Assembly: GCA_019096155.1 (NCBI GenBank)
Contig: JAHCVI010000003.1
Location: forward strand, 1,674,001-1,738,000
DNA from: Staphylotrichum longicolle
Taxonomy: Eukaryota > Ascomycota > Sordariomycetes > Sordariales > Chaetomiaceae
DNA length: 64,000 nucleotides
Reading direction: 5' to 3'
Position numbers and translations under genes: made by a program. This document shows, piece after piece, positions 54,710 through 64,000 of the stretch (the first letter of the stretch is position 1; each line of letters opens with the position of its first letter). A model generated the notes under the pieces. The model was not told the DNA's origin and did not search any database. It was given only the letters and a program-made list of their open reading frames with translations.

Positions 54710-57700
54710 ATGCTGGGCCTGACAGTGTTATGGAGCGGCCAAGCTCCTATCGCAGTTGAGCACGTCCACGACTCCCTGCAGCCTCGTCCATCAGGCGGCT
54801 TGCCGACATCTGAGTTCTGACTGACAGCTGGATAGTATAGTGTTTGTCCACGGCCTCCGCGGCGATGCTCTCCGTACCTGGAGCACCAAGCACACTTGTT
54901 GGCCCAGAGACCTGCTCAAGCAGGATGTTCCAGCCGCGAGGATCATGACATGGGGCTACGACTCGAGCGTTGCCCAGGCCGTCGAGTTCTCAAGCCAGAA
55001 CAGCCTCTTTGGTCACGCCGACAACCTCTTGACTGACCTTGCCAACAAGCGGCGAGGTGAAGACGAGCAGAACCGTCCGATTGTGTTTGTTGGCCATTCC
55101 ATGGGCGGACTTGTCATCAAGCAGGTGAGGCTGCCGCTTGAGATCGCGAGTTCTGGCGTGACGCGTGACTAACATGGCACAGGCTCTGATTCGGTCGAGT
55201 GCCATGCACCAGAACCGACAAGATGGCCCTCGGGGGGCAATTTCAACTTGCACTCGCGGGGTCATGTTCCTTGGGACTCCGCACAGGGGCAGCGACAAAG
55301 AGTCGCTTGCCGGCGTCATCGCGCGGCTTGCCCATCTGGCGTATCGCAGGCCGAACCGGCAGCTGCTCGAGACCTTGGCCCGAGACTCGCATATACTGGA
55401 AAGCCAAAGAGGCGCTTTCGACTCCATTTCCAACGACATTCCCATTTTTTGTTTCTACGAGGAGATCCCCACAGCCATCGGCATGGTAAGCTTTCCCCTC
55501 GGACGACGTTTGCTTTAATGAGCAGCCTAACATGGAAATCTGGCGACCCTACTGTAGATTGTGCCCGAGAGCTCTGCCTGCATGGATGGATTTAACGTCA
55601 GGAAGGCTAGTATCCCGGCCAACCACATGGACATGGCGAGATTTGACGACTACAATTCTGTTGGGTATCAGAGGGTTTCGTCCGGGATATTGGATATCTT
55701 GAGTGACGCTCGGGATAAGACAGTACCTGATCGTTACAGCAACACTGGTAAGTTGCCAGGTCTTAGTGTTGTGGCCTATTGGTCTCCGGCCCAGGTGCTC
55801 TTCTTGAGCCTCATCTGATGCGTATACTTAGGATATCTTCTCTCTCCAACCGAGAAGCTTCGTATGTACCCCTTATTGCAGCTGACCAGATCAGCTTATA
55901 ACACCTGTGTTTCTAGAGCGAGAGATTCTAGAGAGCCTCAAGTTCGACGAAATCGACGACCGGCACTACGGCATTGCGCCCGAACACGCGGAGACGTTCG
56001 AATGGCTTCTGACGGATGGCCGAACCAAGTTTCCCGACTGGCTTCGCCACGGAAAGGAGATATACTGGATCTCAGGGAAGGCAGGGTCGGGGAAATCAAC
56101 CTTGATGAAATACGCCATCAATAATCCGCTGACCCGTCAACTTCTCGACGAAGAAGCTGGAGACGACCCTCCGTTCTTGGCCCACTTCTTCTTCCACGGA
56201 CGAGGAAGTGAGATGCAGCGATCCTTTCAGGGCCTGCTCCAGTCCATGCTTTACAAAGTCCTCACTCGATACCCCAAGCTTGTCCCGCGAGTTTTGCCAG
56301 CACAGCCGTACAAGCAATGGCCCGAAGCCGCCCTCAACACGTCGTTCCAAAAGCTCCTCACCGAAGATATCGGGTGTAGGCTCAACGTCATTCTCTTCAT
56401 CGACGGTCTGGACGAGTTCAGCGGGGACCATGACAAGATCGCCGAGTTTCTATCGACGACTTGCGAGCGGAGCATCCATCCTTTTCGAATCTGCATCGCT
56501 AGCCGGCCATTGCCAGTATTTGAGCACCGGTTCCAGCAATACCCGCGCCTCCAGCTACAAGACAAAACTGGCTCGGACATTGCCCTCTTCGTGAGAGAAG
56601 AGCTGTACTTGACACAAGGCATGCGCGTCATTCGGGACCAGGACCCCTGGGCCGCCCAGCGACTTATCGATGCCGTCGTTTCCAAGGCGTGCGGCGTCTT
56701 CCTTTGGGTTCGGCTGGCGACGCGGTCGCTGGTCGAGGGGCTCATCGAAGGCGAGAACCTCGCGGAGCTTTGGGTGCGGCTGGACAAGTTGCCAACGGAG
56801 CTGGATGACCTGTTTCAAGCAATGCTCGGGCACATCAAGCCGGAGCATCTCGAGGAGGCGGCCCGGATGTTCCAGCTTGTTCGTTGGGCGCCGACGTCGT
56901 TTCACCTGCCTCTGTTTGCTTTCGCGCTGGACACGCCTGAGGCGAACCTGGCCCAGCCCATCCGGGACATTATGCACACCGAGCTTCTGAATATCTGCGA
57001 TCGAGCCGTGTTGCGGGTGCAGTCGCGCTGTGCCGGTCTTATTGAAGTTGTCAAGACTAATTACAGCCCCTTTGGCGACGATCGTCAGGTTCAGTTCCTG
57101 CACCAGTCTGTCAAGGACTTCATGGAGCTCCCAAACAACTGGACAGCATTGTCGGCTCAGAACCAACCGGATTTTTGGCCCGCGAGGTCCATTCTCGGCG
57201 CATTTGTACGGGCCTCAAAGTGCTCTTGGAAGTACCGCGATGTCGACTCATCATGGATGGACACAGTTGGGAAGGCTGCGGCCCTGGTCGAGAGGATTTA
57301 TGGCCAACCTCAGACGGACATGCTTGAAGAGTTTGACAAGGCCATGACTCTTGAACACAAGGACATCGTTGAAAAGCGGAGGGCGGAACTGCAAGAGGAG
57401 GGAATAGAAGCCCCGTACTGCTGGGTGGACTACTACCTGGAGAGGCGAGGCTACCCCAGTGCCCCGGCCAACCTGCTCACTTTCATCGTGTGGTCCAATC
57501 TCACGGTCTCTGTGGCCCACTCGGACGCCTTCAAATCACTCAGCCAAGCTGACAAGGACGCTCTGCTGAACCTCAAGGCCCGCCAAGCCGTGTATCCCTA
57601 CACCGTCAGGGACTGCGTTCCCATGATCCGTTATCTGGTCCAGTCTGGGGCAGATCCAAATGCTACGATTCTGCTGGACAGCGCCTGGCACGTTTTGCTG

Positions 57701-58408
57701 AAATCAGCCTTCTATCAATGCGAGCCCGGGCACCTAGACTTGGTCGAGCTCTTCCTTGAGGCCGGGGTAGACCTGAACGCTACGATAAGCTTCGACTATG
57801 AGCTCTCAAATGCTATCTACAGGAGATACGAGCTCGAGCACTACCGCGCAGACTACAGCCCACTGGCTATTATCATGAGGCTACCCGACAGTGCGAAATC
57901 GCCGCAACTCGAGCATATAATCACCGGGCTGCAGAGGATCGGCGCCGTCGAACGAGTCGTGCTCTCTCCCTTTCTGGGATACCCGCCTTGCGATCCCAGG
58001 CTTCCGACGGGCATATACCGCTCCATCGTGTTGGCGAAGTATGGGGATCGAGAGCTGAGCCCCCAGGATCTCTGCAAAGTGCGCCACCGCCGGCCCCGCG
58101 ATGAAAGCCCACCTGCGGCCACTCGCAGTTCCCCATCAGCGAGCTTGACCGACACGTTCAAGATGGTGGTTGAGAAAGAGTTTGCACCTTCATATCCGAT
58201 CCCCAGCCCGCCGAGTGACGGTTATCAAGCCTACAACCCGAATATCCAGTATCCCTATGCCCCAGCCCCGTACCCCTCGTGGGCACCGGCATATGCCAGT
58301 GTCAACAATGCCCTGCCCCTGCGCCCATCCCCTGCTCACTCGGACCAGAATACTACCGCGGCAGGAAAGGGGAAGGGAAAAGGAAGATGGCGGAACATCT
58401 TTCGATGA
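54710..58408 (+). CDS. Fungal NLR: SesB-like esterase - NACHT - ankyrin-like repeats
   Basis: Six exons: 54710..54754, 54828..55124, 55183..55485, 55558..55747, 55832..55861 and 55917..58408; 1,118 aa. Residues about 1-280 form an alpha/beta-hydrolase domain: 'IVFVHGLRGDALRTW', the nucleophile elbow 'FVGHSMGGLVIKQ', 'GVMFLGTPHRGS', and a likely catalytic His in 'ANHMDMARF'. A NACHT NTPase follows: Walker A 'GKAGSGKST' near residue 345 and Walker B 'VILFIDGLDEF' near 450, with 'ICIASRP' (sensor). The C-terminal part has degenerate ankyrin-like units ('MIRYLVQSGADPNATI', 'LVELFLEAGVDLNATI') and a Pro/Tyr-rich then basic tail. This architecture is that of NLR-like proteins in fungal incompatibility and non-self recognition. 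Only about two ankyrin units are clear, so the sensor part is short. The start gives a short family-like first exon. Confidence 0.88.
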
Positions 58409-59736
58409 GCATCTCGACCAAGACAGTCGTCAACACCGCACATTCAATGCCTGGCCTCACCATGGCGCGTCCAAGCGCATGGGTCCGTCGACCGACGCCC
58501 GTTGTGTTCAGCGCGCGAAGTGGATTTTTTTGCGGGCGGAACACCAAGGATATGTCGGGTCTTGAGCGCTTCTCGCAATGAGCATTACAAGGGACGGGGA
58601 ACAAGAGTGGGGTAACAGCAGCCTGCTTTGAAGTCAAGTGGCTGTCTGATTGTCGGCCTGGCAGTCACTGAGTGCGAGACCCATTCTTTCGACCACAATA
58701 TTCGGACCCTTTGCCTCTTGAGCGCGGTAGGACAAGCAACTAAGGTCGAAGGCGATGGTTTGGTTTTTTTTTTTTTTGGTCGAGGTGGTTCAAACCTCCT
58801 CATATTGAGGGGTGCATTGCACATGCAAAAAAACAACCAATCCAGTTCCCAACCCGTTTGAGACAAACCTGGAGTCTTGCACTTTTAGTTTTCGGTGCAT
58901 TAGTCTGCCGATGCTTATTCGAAGTGACACCCCGCGGCGCTAGTGGCATCAAAAACTCGAGATCAGCAGATCTGCAACAGATTCACAGGCTCCCAACACG
59001 GTGGCCTTAAAAACGACCGATTCCGCCCAGGCGCGTCAGCCCGCGTCAAGATGCGACCATCCAGATCCGGGGAAAGCGTCCGGGGAAGCGGAGATGGTCT
59101 GCATCCTGCGTCCTCTTGGGCCCTCTAGCGCCCCACCATTAGGTCCCTTCCTCGGCTATTCCCCCCCGCAGCTCCTGCAGCTCCTGCAGCTTCGTGGCTC
59201 GACATGCGGATCATCGAACCGCTCCAACAAGGCCAAACGCACCATGGTGGGCCGTCTGTCACACCACATGCCGAACCGTCGGCTCGCAGCGACGCCCCCA
59301 GCTCGCCCAGTTCGCCCAACTCGACCAGCTCACGCCCGGGCTCGCCCACGGCTGCCACGCTTTATACAGCCCGACACCCCCATCTTTTGTGGGCTGACTC
59401 ACGGAAAGCCAGCGGCAGTTCCTGTCTCACAACGGCGGCTTTCCCCTCCTGGAACACTCGTTTGACGACGCTTTTACAAATTCCCACACACCTTTTGCAG
59501 GTTGTCCCCTCTTTGACCCCGTCGTGTTCCTGGATCTCATCCCACCACCCCTCCCTCCACTCCACTTTCTTCGACGCTGGGTGTATTTGATCCCCAGATC
59601 CCCGGGCAACCCGGACTCAACACCAGTCCACACTTCTCCTGCGTACATACACAACATACAAAGTTGCATCATCACCCCGAGACGCCATCTCTCCAACCTA
59701 ACGACCCCAAAAACAACAACAACCAAGAAAAAAAAA
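58409..59736. other. 1.3-kb intergenic, no supported gene
   Basis: A T-run (13 T) lies near 58766-58778 and CTCCTGCAG repeats near 59170-59190. From 59500 on it is C/A-rich like a 5' leader, with short A-runs directly before the next ATG. Confidence 0.35.
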
Positions 59737-60137
59737 ATGAGCCACCAAACCCCCTCAGCAACCCGTCTCCTCTCCACCTCCGCCCGCGTCCCCCCTTACC
59801 TCCCTACATCCACAACGCCTCACGCACCAAAACAAAGGGCCTGAAATGGTATATTGCTCTCGCCTCACCTCACCCCCACATCCATCAAAGACTAACGCAA
59901 CCCCCCCTTGTAAAAAGGCTCCCCCCCGTCGCAGCGGTCGTCACGGCGGGCTACGCCATCACGGCCTACCGCGAGGCGCAGGCCGCGCACCACCACGAGC
60001 AGGCCGAGCTCGAGCGGCGGCGGTGCAACGCCGCCATGGCCGACGCCTACGGCGAGCGCGACAGCCTCGAGGAGCTGGAGCGGGCGGTGCGCGTGTATGA
60101 GCTCGCGCAGCAGCAGCAGCAGCAGCAGGGGCGGTGA
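59737..60137 (+). CDS. Small single-span membrane protein, possibly mitochondrial, one frame break
   Basis: Exons 59737..59848 and 59918..60137 (intron GTATAT...AAAAAG with an ACTAAC branch point); 110 aa after restoring one base near 59800-59804. The N-terminus is rich in Ser/Thr/Arg without acids ('SATRLLSTSARVPPY'), like a mitochondrial presequence. It continues 'YIHNASRTKTKGLKW', a membrane span 'LPPVAAVVTAGYAITAY' (about 39-55), then a charged coiled-coil ('HHHEQAELERRRCNAAMADAYGERDSLEELERAVRVYELA') and a poly-Gln end. No family recognised. The coding case rests on the splice join and composition. Poly-Gln comes from a CAG repeat at 60109-60126. Confidence 0.5.
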
Positions 60138-60902
60138 TAGCCCCCCACTGCTCGGGAGGGAGGGGAGAGGGTCGTGTGATGGATGGGTGGATGGATGGCG
60201 GTGGGGCTACTTTTGGTTTACTGCACTGGCATGATGATATCCCGGCGTTTTTTTGGGGGCGGGCGGTTTGGATCTTTGGTTTGGAAGGGGAAGGGGTGTT
60301 TTTTCGGCATTGTTCACGGCACGGGTAGCGGCATCGCCCGCGGGAACGGATCGCGGCATGGGTGTTTTCGGGATTGGGAGATGGGCATATGGGGCCCGGC
60401 GCCGCGGGATGGGGCATCGGCATTGCATTTTTGCATGGCATCTCATCTCAGGGTGATTGTGCTGTCGTGAGGCCAGCCATTGGTTCCGTGAAAGACAAAA
60501 AAGGAGAACTTCAGCATTGCTCTGGTAAAATGTGTCTTTGTTTACAACGGAGTAGCTCCCCCTTTTATTGCGTCATGGTGTGTTTGCTGAGTTCACAACA
60601 CCCAGCCAGACCAGATTGAGCTGTGTGACAGGGGTTGCTGGTTGGCGGAGGTTGCTCCGTGGAGTCTGTTGACGGATGCCCAGCGCTCAACGCTCCACAT
60701 GAAAAGAGACCTTGGACGAGAGATGGAAGAATTTCTGACCAAGAGCTGAAATTTAAGACTCGCAGGAATGAAAATGGAGATGGAGAGCGTTGCTCTCAGA
60801 GTGCCGGGGATCATCGAAAATAACTTAGTACACGGCGATGAATGAAAGAGTGTTTTGACTCTGAGAATGACCCGATGCTGTGGAGCAGGACGATGAATTC
60901 AA
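60138..60902. other. Intergenic between convergent genes
   Basis: ATGGATGG repeats (GATGGATGGGTGGATGGATGG) near 60178-60198. No gene. Confidence 0.4.
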
Positions 60903-62374
60903 CTACCTCTTGAGAGATTTCCTCTTTGAACTCTTTCCTTTGGCAATCTCCTTCTCCTCATCCTCCCACTCGCCGTTTTCCTCCATCTGGGCATTAACCT
61001 GCTCTTCAGCGTCGCCCTCCAAGCCCTCGCTGTCGAACCCGTCATCGTCATCGTACAAATCGCTGTCATACTCGTACTCGTCGACGTCCATCTCATCGTC
61101 GTCCTTATCCCCTGCCTCGCCGGCCTTCTTGTTGCCCTCCTTGGCCTTGCGCTTCTTTTCCACATTCTCCTTCTGCTGCTTCTTGCGCGCCTCCTTCTCT
61201 TTCTTGCGCTGCTCCCACCTCTTCTCGAGTTCCCGGATTTCTTCCTTTGACTTGTGGACATATTCATGCCACATGACCTTGCCCGTGCACACGCCTTCCT
61301 CGACCTTGGTCATCCGCAGCTTCATCCGCGGGCCCAGCTCGACCAGCTTCACCGCGCGCCGCTCGACATTGTCGTTGGCGCCCGCCTCCTCGTCGTCGCT
61401 GTCTTGCTCCGCCGCCCTCGCCTTGCCACTGTGCACCTTCTTCGTGGCCGTCTCTAGCACTTCGATCTCGGCGTCGCTTTCGGGCTCGCTGCCGCTTGTG
61501 CCGTCCGTCATGTAACCCTCGCCGTCCTCGCCGCCAATCATGAACTCCGAGATATCCTTCAGCTTCCCGAGGTTCGGAAGACCGCCCTTCTTGCCCTTCT
61601 TGGATTTCAGCATCTTCTCGGCAGCGTTCAGGCGCCTTAATGGCCTCGAGAGGCCGACCGCTTTCGTAGTGATGGCGTAGTGCCGGAAGTTGATGATGAA
61701 TGTACCGTCGTCCGACTGTTCGCGGTTCAGGAGCAGAATTCTCCTGATCGACTTGAGCGGCGTTGTCTGGGGGTTGATCGGGGGAAAGAGGGACTGGAAG
61801 GCGGTTGTGGTGAGCGACTCGAGGTGTCGGGGAACTTTGGAGTTTGCGTCGGCGGAGGGGTTGCTGAAGTTGTTCATGACGAGCTGCGAGCGTTTGTTAG
61901 AACAGGGCATCGCGGTTTCGGACCTGAGATTCCTACCAGAGGCGGCGTGATGTACTCCTTTCCTCCTCCTTTGGGGTGCCTTTGCGCCCTCCTAATATCC
62001 TTGGTCAGGGAGTACTTCTCAACCCTGAAATGAAATGTCGGACCCCGTGGCGTAATGGCCAGGCGCATGTTGGTGTTTCCAGACTCGGACCTCGAGAACA
62101 AGAGGAGATGAGTGACGCCCAGCGGGCCGCACATGGTCACGTAGTCGCGTAACCGGTTCGCCTTCCGTTCCCTGAGACGCGATGCTGTCCCTGGCTCCAT
62201 GACTTTTCGAACATCGGTGGCCAGCTGACTGACACTGGTTCCAACCTCGCCGGCGCCAATGCGAATAACCATGCTCTTCGGGTCGCGGGAGTTTGCGTGG
62301 CCCACAACCGCTGCCGGGGTGGCAGGGTTGTTTGCGCCCGCATGGGTTCTCTTTTTTGAGCGTCTCTTGGCCAT
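60903..62374 (-). CDS. SSF1: Ribosome biogenesis protein Ssf1/Peter Pan (Brix domain)
   Basis: Exons 62374..61937 and 61883..60903, 472 aa. A basic N-terminus ('AKRRSKKRTHAG') leads to the Brix domain (about 30-320): 'DPKSMVIRIGAGEVGTSVSQL', 'MCGPLGVTHLLLFSRSESGNTN', 'GPTFHFRVEKYSL', 'ITPPL', then 'LVMNNF' across the splice and 'QSLFPPINPQTTPLKSIRRIL'. The C-terminal third is charged: Lys/Glu-rich coiled coil and Asp/Glu runs. In yeast Ssf1/Ssf2 bind early pre-60S particles in the nucleolus and are needed for 27S rRNA processing. It is head-to-head with RRP3, another ribosome-assembly gene. Confidence 0.93.
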
Positions 62375-62604
62375 GGTGATGTCTGATGTTTGGGGTGCTT
62401 GGTGGTTCTCGGTATGAAGCTCCGACGCGAATTGACGTCCACGACAATTCCAGCCCGGCAAAAATTTCGGTGGGGCGCGCGCTTATCGTGCATGCCCCAC
62501 CGCCGATAAGCCTTATAATTTTGGGGGAAGTCGGTCGCTATCATCGTCGAGGTTCACATCAGACATTTCACATTCACCAGACCCAGACATAACGAGGGCC
62601 CACA
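62375..62604. promoter_or_regulatory. Shared SSF1/RRP3 bidirectional promoter
   Basis: Only 230 bp separate the two start codons. It contains CAAAAATTTC at about 62459-62468 and ATAATTTT near 62514-62521, close to the RRPE element (AAAAATTT) of ribosome-biogenesis promoters. It also has an inverted pair CTTATCG...CGATAAG (about 62482-62511) flanking GCATGCCCCACCGC. A PAC element (GATGAG) is not seen in its exact form. Confidence 0.45.
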
Positions 62605-64000
62605 ATGTCGGCAAAACGCAGGAAGGTCTCTCATGAGGCGGGCGCCATTAAGGATGCCTCCATTCAGGCTCCCAAGACCAAGTCAAAATCTCAGCCCGCC
62701 TCGAAACCCAAAGAGCCAGTACCGTCCCCGAGCGACGACGACGAGTCCGTCACTATCGACAATGCTTCAGGCCAAGGGAACGGGGAGCCCGCTCAGAAGT
62801 CGTTTCAAGACTTGGTATGCGAGAAGGCTCAAACATTTCCTGATTCAGAGAACTGACAGTATTGGCAGGGCATCGTCGACTCCCTCTGTGATGCCTGTGA
62901 GCAACTTGGATACAAGAAGCCCACATCCATTCAAGAGCAGGCAATCCCGCTTGCCCTGCAAGACCGCGACATCATTGGTATTGCAGAGACCGGTAGCGGT
63001 AAAACAGCTGCATTCGCTCTCCCGATCCTCCAGGCCCTCCTCGACAAACCCCAGCCCCTGTTTGCCCTCGTGCTCGCCCCGACAAGAGAGCTTGCGGCGC
63101 AGATCGCACAGTCGTTTGAGGCGCTGGGATCCCTGATCTCCCTTCGGTGTGCTCTGATTCTGGGTGGTTTGGACATGGTGCAGCAGGCCATTGCCCTCGG
63201 AAAGAAGCCACACGTCGTGGTTGCCACGCCTGGCCGGCTCCTGGACCACCTGGAAAAGACCAAGGGCTTCAGCTTGTGAGTCTGCCCCTATCTTTAGGGC
63301 TCAAACCTGCTCCATGACGAAATACTAACTCTGGACTTTAGACGCAACCTTCGATATCTGGTGATGGACGAAGCCGATCGGTAAGATCCATTCTCTCTTT
63401 CCCTCAGGTGCCCCTGCTAAACCGTTTTGCAGTCTCCTTGACATGGACTTTGGCCCGATCCTCGAGAAGATTCTCAAATTCCTCCCCAGAGAACGCCGGA
63501 CCTTCCTCTTCTCGGCCACCATGTCCAGCAAGATCGAGAGCCTGCAGCGGGCCAGTCTCCGGGACCCCCTCAAAGTCAGCGTCTCGTCGTCCAAGTACCA
63601 GACCGTGTCGACGCTCGTGCAAAACTACCTCTTCATCCCGCACACCCACAAGGACACCTACCTGATCTACCTGTGCAACGAGTTCGCGGGCCAGACCATC
63701 ATCATCTTCACCCGAACCGTCCTCGAGACCCAGCGGATCGCCATCCTCCTCCGCACCCTCGGCATGGGCGCCATCCCGCTGCACGGCGGCCTCTCGCAGT
63801 CCGCCCGTCTCGGTGCCCTGAACAAGTTCCGCGCCGGCTCGCGCGAGATCCTCGTGGCCACCGACGTTGCTGCCCGTGGTCTCGATATCCCCAACGTCGA
63901 CTGTGTCATCAACTTCGATCTGCCGCAGGACTCCAAGACGTACGTGCATCGCGTGGGTCGTACGGCCCGCGCTGGCAAGTCCGGGCATGCCATCAGCCTT
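62605..64000 (+). CDS. RRP3: DEAD-box RNA helicase Rrp3, 3' truncated by window
   Basis: Exons 62605..62814, 62869..63275, 63342..63380 and 63433..>64000. A Lys/Ser-rich N-terminus is followed by the Q motif ('LGYKKPTSIQEQAIP'), Walker A 'AETGSGKTAAF', 'APTRELAAQI', 'TPGRLLDHL', the DEAD box 'VMDEADRLLDMDF' (spliced across two introns), 'FSATMSSKIE', then the C-terminal RecA domain with 'ATDVAARGLDIP' and 'YVHRVGRTARAGKSG'. This order and the 'SLCDACEQLGY' lead-in match Rrp3 (human DDX47), an ATP-dependent helicase for 18S pre-rRNA processing in the nucleolus. The window ends before the C-terminal tail. Confidence 0.93.

Noticed and set aside
62041..62075. tRNA-like text (CCGTGGCGTAATGGCCAGGC)
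   Set aside because: Lies in the antisense of conserved SSF1 Brix coding sequence and has no acceptor or T-arm partner.

Overview
The window is 64 kb of nuclear DNA from a filamentous ascomycete, probably a sordariomycete. Genes are interrupted by short GT-AG introns of about 45-130 bp, several with CTAAC/CTGAC-type branch points. Both strands are used, intergenic gaps are 0.3-2 kb, and the gene set is fungal (Zn2Cys6 regulators, LaeA-type methyltransferase, CBM1 chitinase, NACHT NLR, fungal 7-TM protein). The species cannot be named from sequence alone.

Layout: 1-1207 tubulin-tyrosine-ligase-like protein (5' cut by the window); 1975-2655 IFI6/IFI27-like membrane protein; 3162-4177 methyltransferase; 4633-5550 FAR1/WRKY-GCM1-like DNA-binding protein; 6168-10478 (minus) very large protein with a spliced HELMH metal site and tandem cytochrome-b5-like modules; 10938-14002 (minus) LaeA-like methyltransferase and FAD monooxygenase; 16060-17518 (minus) CTDK-I cyclin; 17953-19049 Tc1/mariner transposase; 20456-21404 and 22404-23291 two unknown proteins; 24524-25582 (minus) HAD-like protein; 26439-27489 sedoheptulose-bisphosphatase; 28420-29043 (minus) secreted SH3-like protein; 30804-32372 (minus) TRAPPC12; 33236-34606 (minus) 7-TM protein; 35672-37243 (minus) GH18 chitinase; 38625-43231 divergent C6 regulator and MFS transporter; 45093-45985 secreted Pro-rich repeat protein; 46440-50164 divergent C6 regulator and amine oxidase; 50877-52175 seven-repeat PLL-type lectin; 52939-54227 TDT-family transporter; 54710-58408 esterase-NACHT NLR; 59737-60137 small membrane protein; 60903-64000 divergent ribosome-biogenesis pair SSF1/RRP3 (3' cut by the window).

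How they relate: SSF1 and RRP3 share a 230-bp promoter and both act in ribosome assembly. The two C6-regulator pairs look like local regulator/target units: a transporter, and an amine oxidase with tandem GATA sites suggesting nitrogen control. The chitinase, SH3-like protein, lectin and Pro-rich protein are secreted. The NLR and the transposase mark the more variable accessory part.

A window-wide oddity is that at least ten otherwise convincing genes carry single-base frame breaks, nearly all equivalent to one lost base and many at G/C runs. After correction each gene whose two ends are known becomes exactly divisible by three. This points to consensus errors more than to ten pseudogenes, and it affects how every broken gene below should be read. 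All exon borders were read by eye.
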